64,000 bases of DNA from Caulobacter sp. (GTDB lineage: Bacteria; Pseudomonadota; Alphaproteobacteria; Caulobacterales; Caulobacteraceae), in assembly GCA_017745235.1 (NCBI GenBank), contig JAGHZU010000013.1, positions 33,974-97,973 of the forward strand, in the 5' to 3' direction. The notes beneath the pieces were generated by a model. The model was not told the DNA's origin and searched no databases. It was given only the letters and a program-made list of their open reading frames with translations. Within the stretch, counting starts at the first letter, position 1. Every line of letters begins with the position of its first letter. Of the stretch, positions 39,867 to 49,972 are shown piece by piece. A program made the position numbers and the translations under genes.

Positions 39867-40874
39867 ATGAGCAAGTGTCTTGCAGTCGGTAAGGTTGAGG
39901 TGCCCGGGCGCGTTTGGATCGCGCCGATGACGGGCGTTTCCGACCTGCCTTTCAGGGAAACCGCCAGCCGCCTCGGCGCGGCCTATGTGGCGACGGAAAT
40001 GGTGGCCTGCGCCGAGTTCGCGCGCGGCCGTCCCGACGTGGTGCGCCGCGCCGCCGTGGGCGAGGGCCTGCCCCTGATGGTGGTGCAACTGGTCGGCCGC
40101 GACCCGACGTACATGGCCAAGGGCGCCGAACTGGCCGCTGAGGCCGGCGCCCAGATCATCGATCTCAATTTCGGCTGCCCGGCCAAGGAAGTCACCGCGG
40201 GCGCCGCCTCCGGCTCGGCCTTGATGCGCGAACCCGATCTGGCCGAGGCCCTGGTCGCGGCCGCCGTCAACGCGGTCGACGCGCCGGTCACCGTGAAGAT
40301 GCGCCTGGGCTGGGATGATGACAGCCGCAACGCCGCCGACATCGCCCGCCGCGCGGTCGACGCGGGTGCGAAGGCGATCACGGTCCATGGTCGCACGCGC
40401 TGCCAGTTCTACAAGGGCGAGGCCGACTGGGAGGCTGTCGCGGCCGTCAAGGAGGCGGTTTCCGTCCCGGTGCTGGTCAACGGCGATATCGTCGACGGCG
40501 AAACCGCCCGCGAGGCCCTGGCACAGTCCGGCGCGGACGGCGTGATGATTGGGCGCGGCGTCTACGGCCGCCCCTGGATCGCCCAAGCCATTGAAGCCGC
40601 GCTCGACGGCGAGGGGTTCCATGAGCCCGACGCCGAGGAGCGGCTGGCCATCGCCGTCACCCATTTCCGCCGCAGCCTGGAGTTCTACGGTCCCAAGCTG
40701 GGCTTGAAGATGTTCCGCAAGCATCTGGCCTCCTATGTCGAGGCCGCGCCCTGGCCGGAGACGGTCGAAGCCCGACGCGCGGCCCGCGCCGCCCTGTGCC
40801 GTCTGGAGGACCCCGCGGGGGTCGAGGACGGTCTTGCCGCCCTCTGGCTGGGCGATCGGAGGCTGGCGGCATGA
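39867..40874 (+). CDS. dusB: tRNA-dihydrouridine synthase (NifR3/DusB type)
   Basis: FMN enzyme that reduces uridines in tRNA D-loops. It has 335 residues, with VWIAPMTGVSDLPFRETASR near the N-terminus, INFGCPAKEVT as DLNFGCPAKEVTAGAASGSA, the catalytic Cys within GCPAK, VTVKMRLGWDD, AITVHGRTRCQFYKGEADWE and VNGDIVDGETAREAL. In alphaproteobacteria this gene (nifR3) regularly leads the ntrBC operon. Here its stop overlaps the ntrB ATG by four bases. The ATG at 39867 directly follows a stretch TTACAAA without a clear ribosome site. Confidence 0.96.
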   Translation: MSKCLAVGKVEVPGRVWIAPMTGVSDLPFRETASRLGAAYVATEMVACAEFARGRPDVVRRAAVGEGLPLMVVQLVGRDPTYMAKGAELAAEAGAQIIDLNFGCPAKEVTAGAASGSALMREPDLAEALVAAAVNAVDAPVTVKMRLGWDDDSRNAADIARRAVDAGAKAITVHGRTRCQFYKGEADWEAVAAVKEAVSVPVLVNGDIVDGETAREALAQSGADGVMIGRGVYGRPWIAQAIEAALDGEGFHEPDAEERLAIAVTHFRRSLEFYGPKLGLKMFRKHLASYVEAAPWPETVEARRAARAALCRLEDPAGVEDGLAALWLGDRRLAA

Positions 40875-42003
40875 CCGACCACGCCCGCGCCGTTTCCGCC
40901 AAGATCGCCGAAGGCCTGAAGGTCGCGGCTTTCGATCTCAGCCCCGAACCGGCGCTGGTCGTGGACCGCGACGGCGCCCTGGTGGCCGTCAACGAAGCCG
41001 CCGAGGCGCTGTTCGGCCAGGGGCTCTCGCTGCTGGCCCGCGGACGCTTCCGCGCCGCTCTGCCGCCAGGTTCGGTCCTCGTTTCGATGATGGATCGCGC
41101 CCTATTCGAAGGGGCGTTGGTTCGCGAGCATGGCGTCGAGGTCAACCTGTTCGGCCAGCCTCCGTTCGAGGCCGACGGCGCCGCCGCGCCGCTGGGCGAC
41201 GGCTCGGTGCTGCTGACCCTGCACGTCAAGGGCGCGCTGGGGATCGAACGGGCCACGGACGCCGCCGGCCTCCGTTCGGTCGTGGGCCTGGGGCGCATGC
41301 TGGCTCACGAGATCAAGAACCCTTTGGCCGGCATCCGCGGCGCAGCCCAGTTGCTGAAGACCGGCGCCAGCGCCGTCGACCAGCCCTTGGCCCAGCTGAT
41401 CGTGGACGAGACAGACCGCATTCGACGGCTGGTCGACCGGATGGAGGCCTTCTCGGAGGAAGTCCCCACGCCCCGCGATGCAGTGAACATCCACGAGGTT
41501 TTGGACCGGGTCCGCGCCTTGGTGGTGAACGGCGTCGCCGACGGGCTGACCCTGCGCGAACATTACGACCCCTCCCTGCCGCCGGTGTGGGGCGACGAGG
41601 ACCATCTGATCCAGGTGTTCCTGAACCTGGTGAAGAACGCCGCCGAGGCCGCTCATGCGCGCGGCGACGGCCAGGGCGCGATCTCGATCCACACGGCTTG
41701 GCGTCCAGGCGTGCGAGTGCGGGGCGCCGACGGCAAGGCCGCGGCCAGCGCGCCGATCGAGATCCGAGTCCAGGACAATGGTCCTGGCGTCCCCCAGACG
41801 CTGCGCGACCACCTGTTCCAGCCCTTCGTGACCACCAAGGCCAACGGCACGGGCCTGGGCCTGGCGTTGGTGACCAAGCTGGTCACCAGCCACGGCGGCC
41901 TGATCGACTTCGAATCCGAGCCCGGCCGCACCGTGTTCCGCGTGCTGCTGCCCATGGCCAGTGAAAAGCTTTCCTCCGACCTCTCGACTGGAGACGCCCG
42001 CGT

Positions 42004-42007
<4 letters not shown>
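40871..42007 (+). CDS. ntrB: Nitrogen-regulation sensor histidine kinase NtrB
   Basis: Soluble kinase and phosphatase for NtrC, responding to PII proteins. It has 378 residues: an N-terminal PAS domain (about 20-110), the HisKA helix with the phospho-accepting histidine in [20 protein letters not shown] (near residue 146), and the ATPase domain with [19 protein letters not shown] and [12 protein letters not shown]. No membrane segment is present, consistent with NtrB. The start overlaps dusB by ATGA and the stop overlaps ntrC. Confidence 0.96.
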
Positions 42008-43425
<1,418 letters not shown>

Positions 43426-43528
43426 TCCACCTGAAAAAGGCGCGTGTTGTCGCGGGTTTGCGGATAGCTGAAGCTTTATTGGCACATCGTTGTTGAGTTT
43501 GGGGCACACTCGCCCTTAAACTTGGTCA

Positions 43529-45772
43529 ATGGCGTTCGTTCCATCCGCGTTGGAGCTTGACGGACCGCCGACCCGGTTCAGCCGGGCCTGGTGGCGCGAG
43601 TTGCTGCGATCGCGGTACATGCTGGGCGGGTTGTATGGCCTGGCCGTCGTGCTCACCGCGACGGCGGTCGGTTTGGCCTCGTCGCCGCCGGCTACCGGAG
43701 CGATCGGCCCGGCCACCACCATCATCCTTCTGGTTCTGGGTCTGAACCTGGCGCTGATCCTGTGCGTGGCGGGTATCGTCGGCTGGCGACTGCTCGACTT
43801 GGTCGACGCCCGGGCCAGCGACGCCGGCGCCCGTCTGCACTTGCGCTTCGTGGGCCTGTTTTCTCTGGCGGCCGTTGCTCCGGCCGTGATCGTGGCCCTG
43901 TTCTTCGGCGTGCTGGTCAATCGTGGGGTCGAAAGCTGGTTCAGCGCCCGGGTGACCACCGTGGTCGAGAACTCGGCCAAGGTCGCCGGCTCGTATGTGG
44001 ACGAACAGACGAACTACATCAGCGAGCACATCCGCCCGATGGCCGCCAACCTCAACGAGGCGGCGCCGGCCCTGGTTCAGTCGCCGGTGGCGTTCGGGCA
44101 CTTCCTGACCTCGCTGACCGAGGACAACGGCTTTGCCGCCGCCTACATCCTGGATCGCGACGGCCGTATCCTGGCGCGCGCAGAGAGGCCCAACGGCCCG
44201 CCCTTCGTGGCGCCGCCGCCCTCGACCTATCGGGCCACCGATACGGGCGACGTCTCGGCCGAGCGTTTCGTCAACGAGGACCTGTTCCGGGGGCTCTATC
44301 GCCTCAAGGCCTTCCCCGACGCGTACCTCTACATCGTCCGTCCGGTCGACAAGGGCATCCTGAGCCACCTGATCGAGACCCAGGCTTCGCTGGTCTCATA
44401 TCGCGAGGCGGCCAAGGCCCAGGCCCGTATCCAGGCGATCTTCGCCCTCAGCTATGCCGAGACGGCCCTCCTGGTGCTGGTGGCCGCCGTATGGGTGGGC
44501 ATAGCCGCCGCCAACTCGATCGCCGCCCCCGTGTCGGGCCTGGTCCAGGCCGCGGGGCGAGTATCGGCCGGTGACCTTGACGCCCGCGTGGATGTCGACC
44601 TGGGCCCTGAGGAGATCCGCGCCTTGTCGGTGGCCTTCAACATGATGACCACCGACCTGCAGGCCCAGCAGGCGGCTCTGAAGGCCGCCAGCCTGGACGC
44701 GGAATCACGCCGCCAGTTCATCGAGACGGTGCTTTCGGGCGTGAGCGCCGGCGTGGTGGGCCTGGACGCCGAGGGACGGATCACCGCCCTCAACCGGCGG
44801 GCCAGCGAGCTGCTGGCTCTGGAGGATGAAGCCGTGGGGCAGACCCTGATCGAGGCCGCGCCTGAACTTGATCCCGTGGTCCAGGAGATCAGCGGCGGGC
44901 GTCCCAACGCCGAAGTGGAGATCGACGTGATCCGTGGCGGCGAGACGCGCCGCCTGCGCTTCCGGGCCGCCGGCCAGGCCGCCGAAGGGCTGGTGCTGAC
45001 GTTCGACGACATCACCCGCCTGATGGCGGCCCAGCGCAACGCCGCGTGGAAGGACGTCGCCCGCCGTATCGCTCACGAGATCAAGAACCCGCTGACGCCG
45101 ATCCAGCTGTCGGCCGAGCGCATCCGGCGCAAGTATCGCAAGGATATCACGGGCGATCTTGAGACCTTCGACCGCTGCACCGAGACCATCATTCGACAGG
45201 TGGGGGATATCGGCCGGATGGTGGATGAGTTCTCGGCCTTCGCCCGGATGCCCGCTCCGCGCTTCGCTCCGGCCGATCTTACCGAGATGCTGCGCCAGGC
45301 CGTCTTCGCCCAGCGGGTGGTCGACAACGAGATAGACGTGATCCTCAACGAACCAGGACATGACGTCTGGATCAGCTGCGACGCCCGCATGGTGGGCCAA
45401 GCCCTGACAAACATTCTCAAGAACGCCGGCGAGGCTGTCAGCGCGCGGCGCATGATTTCTCCCGAGCCCGGCGGGCGCATTGTCGCAAGCCTGGTCTCGA
45501 ATGACGACGAGCTCTGCATCGTCGTCGAGGACAATGGGGTGGGCTTGCCCTCGCGCGATCGCGAGCGGCTGACCGAGCCCTATGTGACGACCCGCGAGAA
45601 GGGCACGGGCCTTGGCCTGGCGATCGTCAAGCGGATCATGGAGGACCACGAAGGAGAGCTGGTCCTGACCGACGCGCTGGAGGAGACCGGCGCCCGGGTG
45701 GTGTTGAAGTTCCCAACGACCGCGCGGCTCGCCGCCGACAAGGCGCCGAGCGGCGTAGAGGAGATGATATGA
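43529..45772 (+). CDS. ntrY: Membrane sensor histidine kinase NtrY
   Basis: 747 residues with about four transmembrane helices: three in the first 120 residues (LGGLYGLAVVLTATAVGL, TIILLVLGLNLALILCVAGI, LFSLAAVAPAVIVALFFGVL) and one before the HAMP domain (near 310-335). A periplasmic sensor part lies between. HAMP is followed by a PAS domain, then the histidine in [20 protein letters not shown] (near residue 515), and the ATPase domain with NILKNAGEAV, VVEDNGVGLP and REKGTGLGLAIV. NtrYX systems respond to nitrogen or redox state. The stop overlaps the ntrX start. It follows ntrC after 103 bases. Confidence 0.96.
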   Translation: MAFVPSALELDGPPTRFSRAWWRELLRSRYMLGGLYGLAVVLTATAVGLASSPPATGAIGPATTIILLVLGLNLALILCVAGIVGWRLLDLVDARASDAGARLHLRFVGLFSLAAVAPAVIVALFFGVLVNRGVESWFSARVTTVVENSAKVAGSYVDEQTNYISEHIRPMAANLNEAAPALVQSPVAFGHFLTSLTEDNGFAAAYILDRDGRILARAERPNGPPFVAPPPSTYRATDTGDVSAERFVNEDLFRGLYRLKAFPDAYLYIVRPVDKGILSHLIETQASLVSYREAAKAQARIQAIFALSYAETALLVLVAAVWVGIAAANSIAAPVSGLVQAAGRVSAGDLDARVDVDLGPEEIRALSVAFNMMTTDLQAQQAALKAASLDAESRRQFIETVLSGVSAGVVGLDAEGRITALNRRASELLALEDEAVGQTLIEAAPELDPVVQEISGGRPNAEVEIDVIRGGETRRLRFRAAGQAAEGLVLTFDDITRLMAAQRNAAWKDVARRIAHEIKNPLTPIQLSAERIRRKYRKDITGDLETFDRCTETIIRQVGDIGRMVDEFSAFARMPAPRFAPADLTEMLRQAVFAQRVVDNEIDVILNEPGHDVWISCDARMVGQALTNILKNAGEAVSARRMISPEPGGRIVASLVSNDDELCIVVEDNGVGLPSRDRERLTEPYVTTREKGTGLGLAIVKRIMEDHEGELVLTDALEETGARVVLKFPTTARLAADKAPSGVEEMI

Positions 45773-47157
45773 GCGCAGACGTGCTTGTGGTCGACGACGA
45801 GGTCGATATCCGCGAACTGGTGGCCGGAATCCTGGAGGACGAGGGCTATGCGGTACGCGTGGCGGCCGATTCCGATCAGGCGCTGGCGGCCATCCGGGCT
45901 CGCAAGCCGGCTCTCTTGGTGCTGGACATCTGGATGCAGGGCGGAGGCATGGACGGCCTCGAACTGCTGGACATGGTCAAGAGCCTGGATCCGGATCTGC
46001 CTGTCATCATGATCTCGGGCCACGGCAACATCGAAACCGCCGTCAGCGCGATCAAGCGCGGCGCCTACGAGTTCCTGGAGAAGCCGTTCAAGTCCGACCG
46101 CCTGTTGCTCGTGGTCGAACGCGCGCTGGAGGCGGCAAACCTCAAGCGCGAGAACCGCCGTCTGCGGGTCCAGGCCTTCACCGCCGACGGCCTGATGGGC
46201 AAGTCGGCGGCCGCCCAGGCGCTGCGCCAGATGATCGCCAAGGTCGCGCCGGCCAACAGCCGCGTCCTCGTTTCGGGTCCGCCCGGCTCGGGCAAGGAAC
46301 TGGTGGCGCGACTGATCCACGCCTCCAGCGCCCGCGCCCGCAACGAGTTCGTGGCGGTCAGCGCGGCCGGGATGGCGCCGGAGCGCCTCGATGTCGAACT
46401 GTTCGGCGAGGAAGGCGAGGGCGGTCGTCCGCGCAAGATCGGCGTGTTCGAGCGCGCCCACGGCGGCACCCTCTATCTCGATGAAGTGGCCGACATGCCG
46501 CGCGAGACCCAGAGCCGCATCCTGCGGGTCCTGGTCGAGCAGAGGTTCCGGCGGGTGGGCGGCGACAGCGACGTCCAGGTCGACGTGCGGGTGATCTCAT
46601 CCACCTCACGCGAACTGCGCGAGGAGATCGCCGCCGGTCGCTTCCGCGAGGACCTGTTCCATCGCCTGAACGTGGTGCCGGTCCGGGTGCCGGGCCTGTC
46701 CGAGCGCCGCGAGGACATCCCCGAGCTTATCAGCTACTTCATCGACCGCGTCTGCGAGGCCACCGGCCTGCAACGGCGCCGCCTGGGCGAGGACGCCCTG
46801 GCCACCCTCCAGGTGCAGGCCTGGCCAGGCAACGTCCGCCAGTTGCGCAACAACGTCGAGCGGATGCTGATCATGGCCTCGGGAGAACCGGGCGACCTGA
46901 TCACCGCCGAGATGTTGAACGCCAATGACCAGCCGTCGGGCGGTAACGCTGGAGCCATTGGCGCTGAGCGGATCATCGCCTTGCCGCTGCGCGAGGCGCG
47001 GGAACTGTTCGAGCGCGAATACCTGAACGCCCAAATCCTGCGGTTTGGCGGCAATATCTCGCGAACGGCCAACTTCATCGGCATGGAGCGTTCGGCTCTG
47101 CACAGGAAATTGAAATCCCTGGGCGTCGCTGGTGCACGGGTCGAAGAGGAAGAGTAA
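45769..47157 (+). CDS. ntrX: NtrX-type response regulator
   Basis: 462 residues. The receiver domain carries the phospho-Asp near 53 (VLDIWMQGGGMDGLELLDMV). The AAA+ domain has Walker A SGPPGSGKELVARLIH (near 170) and Walker B GGTLYLDEVADMP, and a Fis-type DNA-binding end reads ISRTANFIGMERSALHRKLK. As in other alphaproteobacterial NtrX proteins, the GAFTGA loop is absent: after VELFG comes EEGEGGRPRKIGVFE. Phosphorylated by NtrY, it is known in alphaproteobacteria to influence nitrogen metabolism, envelope and redox genes. An inverted repeat follows the stop. Confidence 0.95.
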   Translation: MSADVLVVDDEVDIRELVAGILEDEGYAVRVAADSDQALAAIRARKPALLVLDIWMQGGGMDGLELLDMVKSLDPDLPVIMISGHGNIETAVSAIKRGAYEFLEKPFKSDRLLLVVERALEAANLKRENRRLRVQAFTADGLMGKSAAAQALRQMIAKVAPANSRVLVSGPPGSGKELVARLIHASSARARNEFVAVSAAGMAPERLDVELFGEEGEGGRPRKIGVFERAHGGTLYLDEVADMPRETQSRILRVLVEQRFRRVGGDSDVQVDVRVISSTSRELREEIAAGRFREDLFHRLNVVPVRVPGLSERREDIPELISYFIDRVCEATGLQRRRLGEDALATLQVQAWPGNVRQLRNNVERMLIMASGEPGDLITAEMLNANDQPSGGNAGAIGAERIIALPLREARELFEREYLNAQILRFGGNISRTANFIGMERSALHRKLKSLGVAGARVEEEE

Positions 47158-47174
47158 GGGCCTTACCCCAAACT

Positions 47175-47294
47175 CCGCTCATCCCGGCGAAAGCCGGGAC
47201 CCAGGCCGAGCTTGGGATGATTTCGCGGACGTTCGACCGATCGGGCGTCCTTCTGATACGCCGCTTGGGTTCCGGCTTTCGCCGGGATGAGCGG
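47175..47294. repeat. Large inverted repeat between ntrX and the aminotransferase gene
   Basis: Left arm 47175-47205 and right arm 47264-47294 are reverse complements at 29 of 31 positions. Each arm also contains the small palindrome CCCGGC-GAAA-GCCGGG or a variant of it. Arms of this kind (ATCCCGGCGAAAGCCGGG core) are a repeat type scattered between genes in some proteobacterial genomes. The paired form could fold into a long hairpin or be a non-autonomous mobile repeat. Confidence 0.75.
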
Positions 47295-47312
47295 ATATGT
47301 TCGAGGATCCAG

Positions 47313-48176
47313 ATGTCGCGTTTCGCCTACGTCAACGGCCGCTTTGTTCGTCACGGCGAGGCCGCGGTCCATATTGAGGACCGGGGCTACCAGCTGGCCG
47401 ACGGGGTTTACGAGGTTTGGGCGGTGTTCGACGGCAAGCTGGGTGACGCCGCAGGGCACTTCGCCCGTCTTTGGCGCAGCCTGGACGAGCTGCGCATCGC
47501 CCATCCGATGAGCGAGAAGGCCCTGACGGTCGTGCTGCGCGAGGCCATCAGACGCAACAGGGTGCGCGAGGGCCTGGTCTATCTGCAGATCTCGCGAGGC
47601 GTGGCCCCCCGCGACCACGCATTTCCCAATCCGGCCGTGCCGCCGTCGGTGGTGATCACCGCCAAGAGCGTCGACCGCGCCGCCGCCGACGCCAAGGCCG
47701 CCAAGGGGCAGTCTGTGGTGACCGTGCCGGAGAACCGCTGGGGTCGCTGCGACATCAAGTCGATCGGCCTGCTGCCCAACGCCCTGGCCAAGCAGGCGGC
47801 CCGCGAGCGCGGCGCGATTGAGGCCTGGTTCGTTGACGACCTGGGCCTGGTCACCGAGGGCGCGTCGTCCAACGCCTGGATCGTGGACGCCGAGGGCCGT
47901 CTGCGCACCCGCGACACCCAGGCCAACATCCTGCGTGGCATCACGCGATCCAGCCTGCTGTCGGTCATCGCCGAGGCCGGCCTGCCGGTCGCCGAGCAGC
48001 CCTTCACCGTGGAGGAGGCCAAGGCCGCCAGGGAGGCCTTTATCACCGGCGCAGGCAGCCTTGTGCTGCCGATCGTGGCCATCGATGGCGCGCCGGTGGG
48101 CGATGGCGCGCCCGGACCAGTGGCGACGCGGCTGCGGCGTCTCTATATCGAGAGAGCCAAGGCGACCGCGATCTAG
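47313..48176 (+). CDS. D-amino-acid aminotransferase (PLP fold class IV)
   Basis: 287 residues. The N-terminal SRFAYVNGRFV with HIEDRGYQLADGVYEV and the catalytic-lysine segment RCDIKSIGLLPNALAKQAA match D-amino-acid transaminase more closely than branched-chain enzymes, as does VTEGASSNAWIV. It would interconvert D-alanine and D-glutamate with their 2-oxo acids, supporting peptidoglycan synthesis or D-amino-acid use. The frame extends upstream into the inverted repeat; ATG at 47313 is the family start. No operon partner is evident. Confidence 0.9.
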   Translation: MSRFAYVNGRFVRHGEAAVHIEDRGYQLADGVYEVWAVFDGKLGDAAGHFARLWRSLDELRIAHPMSEKALTVVLREAIRRNRVREGLVYLQISRGVAPRDHAFPNPAVPPSVVITAKSVDRAAADAKAAKGQSVVTVPENRWGRCDIKSIGLLPNALAKQAARERGAIEAWFVDDLGLVTEGASSNAWIVDAEGRLRTRDTQANILRGITRSSLLSVIAEAGLPVAEQPFTVEEAKAAREAFITGAGSLVLPIVAIDGAPVGDGAPGPVATRLRRLYIERAKATAI

Positions 48177-48221
48177 ACTGCTCGATCCGGCTTTTGGCCC
48201 GCTGGCGCATTTTCTTCGCTG

Positions 48222-48261
48222 ATTGGTCATACCAACGCGCGAAAAATGTTCTAGCATGAAC
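48222..48261. promoter_or_regulatory. Two dyads in the hfq upstream region
   Basis: ATTGGT-CAT-ACCAA (48222-48235) is a near-perfect palindrome like those bound by GntR/FadR-type regulators (TTGGTNNNACCAA). A second dyad, GTTC-TAGCAT-GAAC (48248-48261), follows. Both lie 50-95 bases before the hfq start. The second is not a LexA box, since in this group that is a direct repeat. Confidence 0.4.
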
Positions 48262-48313
48262 CTGTTTGTGTGGGGGGCGTGTTGCCCTCCAAGCCAAAAA
48301 GAGGGGAATCCCC

Positions 48314-48562
48314 ATGTCGAGCGAAAAGAAACAGAACCTTCAGGACACCTTCCTGAACAGCGTGCGCAAGTCGAAGACGCCGCTGACCATCTTCCTGGTG
48401 AACGGCGTGAAGCTGCAGGGCGTCGTCAGCTGGTTCGATAATTTCTGCGTTCTGCTCCGCCGCGACGGCCAGTCCCAACTGGTCTACAAGCACGCCATTT
48501 CGACGATCATGCCGGCCCAGCCCGTTCAGCTGTACGAGCCCAGCGCTGATCAAGACGACTGA
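48314..48562 (+). CDS. hfq: RNA chaperone Hfq
   Basis: 82 residues forming the Sm-type hexamer that pairs small RNAs with mRNAs. [20 protein letters not shown] is the Sm1 region, [20 protein letters not shown] follows, and [14 protein letters not shown] is the Sm2 signature. ATG at 48314 is preceded by GAGGGG, so it is preferred over an upstream in-frame ATG at 48266. The tail after the Sm fold is very short and acidic. hflX starts 11 bases after the stop, the standard hfq-hflX pairing. Confidence 0.97.
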   Translation: MSSEKKQNLQDTFLNSVRKSKTPLTIFLVNGVKLQGVVSWFDNFCVLLRRDGQSQLVYKHAISTIMPAQPVQLYEPSADQDD

Positions 48563-48573
48563 TTTCAAGAGTT

Positions 48574-49929
48574 TTGACGAAGTCCACTTCCAAGAGCATC
48601 GACCACGCCGTCCCGATCCTGCGGGCGTTCGTGATCCACCCCGTGCGCCCGTCGCGCGGCTCATCGGCCCTCGAGGCGCGTGATCCCAACGCCCGCCTCG
48701 AGGAAGCCGTTGGCCTGGCCGTCGCCCTCGATCTCGACGTGGTCGAGACGATGATCGCGCCGCTGCGCCAGGTGACTCCGGCCACGCTGTTCGGCAGCGG
48801 CAAGGTCGAGGAGCTGAAGGCCGTCTGCGAGGTCGAGAAGATCGACGTCGCGGTCTTCGACGACCAGTTGACCCCTGTCCAGCAGCGCAATCTCGAGCGC
48901 GGCCTGGGCGTAAAGGTGGTCGATCGTACCGGCCTGATCCTCGAGATCTTCGCTCGTCGCGCTCGCACGCGCGAAGGCAAGCTGCAGGTCGAGCTGGCCA
49001 GGCTGGACTACGAGCGCTCGCGCCTGGTCCGCACCTGGACTCACTTGGAGCGCCAGCGCGGCGGCACCGGCAGCACCGGCGGTCCCGGGGAAACCCAGAT
49101 CGAGCTGGACCGCCGCCTGATCGCTGGCACGATCGGCAAGCTCAAGCGCGAGCTGGAGGAGGTGCGGCGCACCCGCACCCTGCATCGCTCCGCGCGCAAG
49201 AAGGTTCCGTACCCGACGGTGGCGCTGGTGGGCTACACCAACGCTGGCAAGTCGACCCTGTTCAACCGCCTGACCAACGCCACTGTCGTGGCTCAGGACA
49301 TGCTGTTTGCGACCCTGGACCCGACCCTGCGCACGGTGAAGCTGCCCGATGGCCGGCCGGCGATCCTGTCCGATACGGTCGGTTTCATCTCCGATCTGCC
49401 ACACGAACTGGTCGAGGCCTTCCGCGCCACCCTGGAGGAGGTGCAGGAAGCTGACGTGGTGCTGCATGTGCGCGACGTGGCCAATCCGGACACCGACGCC
49501 CAGGCCCGTGACGTTCAGGACGTCCTGGCCGAGCTGGGCGTGCTGGGTGACGATGGCGAGCCCGCCGCGGGCAAGACCATCATCGAGGTCTGGAACAAGA
49601 TCGACCTGGTCGAGGGCGAAGATCGCGAGATCCTCGAAGGCCAGGCGCGGCGCCTGGGCGCGTCGGCGGTTTCGGCCGTCACGGGCGAGGGCTGCGCCGA
49701 ACTGCTCAAGCGGGTTGGCGGCCTGATCGACGATACCCCGCCTGTGGCGATCCGTCTGGCGGCCGCCGACGGCGAGGCCCTGGCCTGGATCTACCGCAAC
49801 GGCCGGGTGGTCGAGCGCGAGGACGAGGAGGACGGCGGCGTGCGCCTCGTCGCCCGTCTGGACGCCCAGGCCCAGGGTCGGTTCGAGCGGCAGTTTCCCA
49901 CCGTCTGGCTGATGCCGATCGGCGACTAG
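48574..49929 (+). CDS. hflX: Ribosome-associated GTPase HflX
   Basis: 451 residues from a TTG start. The N-terminal nucleotide-binding domain shows ATLFGSGKVEELKAV and VFDDQLTPVQQRNLERGLG, followed by the RLDYERSRLVRTWTHLERQR linker and GPGETQIELDRRL. The GTPase domain has G1 VGYTNAGKSTLFNRL, the switch region FATLDPTLRTV, G3 SDTVGFISDLPHELVEAF and G4 NKIDLV. HflX splits stalled or heat-damaged ribosomes. No strong ribosome site precedes the TTG; coupling to hfq is likely. Confidence 0.95.
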   Translation: MTKSTSKSIDHAVPILRAFVIHPVRPSRGSSALEARDPNARLEEAVGLAVALDLDVVETMIAPLRQVTPATLFGSGKVEELKAVCEVEKIDVAVFDDQLTPVQQRNLERGLGVKVVDRTGLILEIFARRARTREGKLQVELARLDYERSRLVRTWTHLERQRGGTGSTGGPGETQIELDRRLIAGTIGKLKRELEEVRRTRTLHRSARKKVPYPTVALVGYTNAGKSTLFNRLTNATVVAQDMLFATLDPTLRTVKLPDGRPAILSDTVGFISDLPHELVEAFRATLEEVQEADVVLHVRDVANPDTDAQARDVQDVLAELGVLGDDGEPAAGKTIIEVWNKIDLVEGEDREILEGQARRLGASAVSAVTGEGCAELLKRVGGLIDDTPPVAIRLAAADGEALAWIYRNGRVVEREDEEDGGVRLVARLDAQAQGRFERQFPTVWLMPIGD

Positions 49930-49937
49930 AAGCGACT

Positions 49938-49963
49938 GGGGACGCGCGCCCGCGCGTGTCCCC
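49938..49963. terminator. GC-rich hairpin between hflX and mazG
   Basis: GGGGACGCGCG and CGCGTGTCCCC pair around a short loop with one mismatch. There is no T-run. It lies between two convergent genes and resembles the hairpin after lpd, so it may protect RNA ends on both sides. Confidence 0.5.
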
Positions 49964-49972
49964 AACCATGGC

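Noticed and set aside
43482..43502. Possible sigma-54 promoter before ntrY (TTGGCAC followed by TGTTG)
   Set aside because: The -24 element fits, but the -12 GC is missing at the required spacing, so it does not meet the consensus.
48248..48261. GTTC-TAGCAT-GAAC before hfq as a LexA box
   Set aside because: Alphaproteobacterial LexA binds the direct repeat GTTC-N7-GTTC, whereas this is an inverted repeat with a 6-base spacer.
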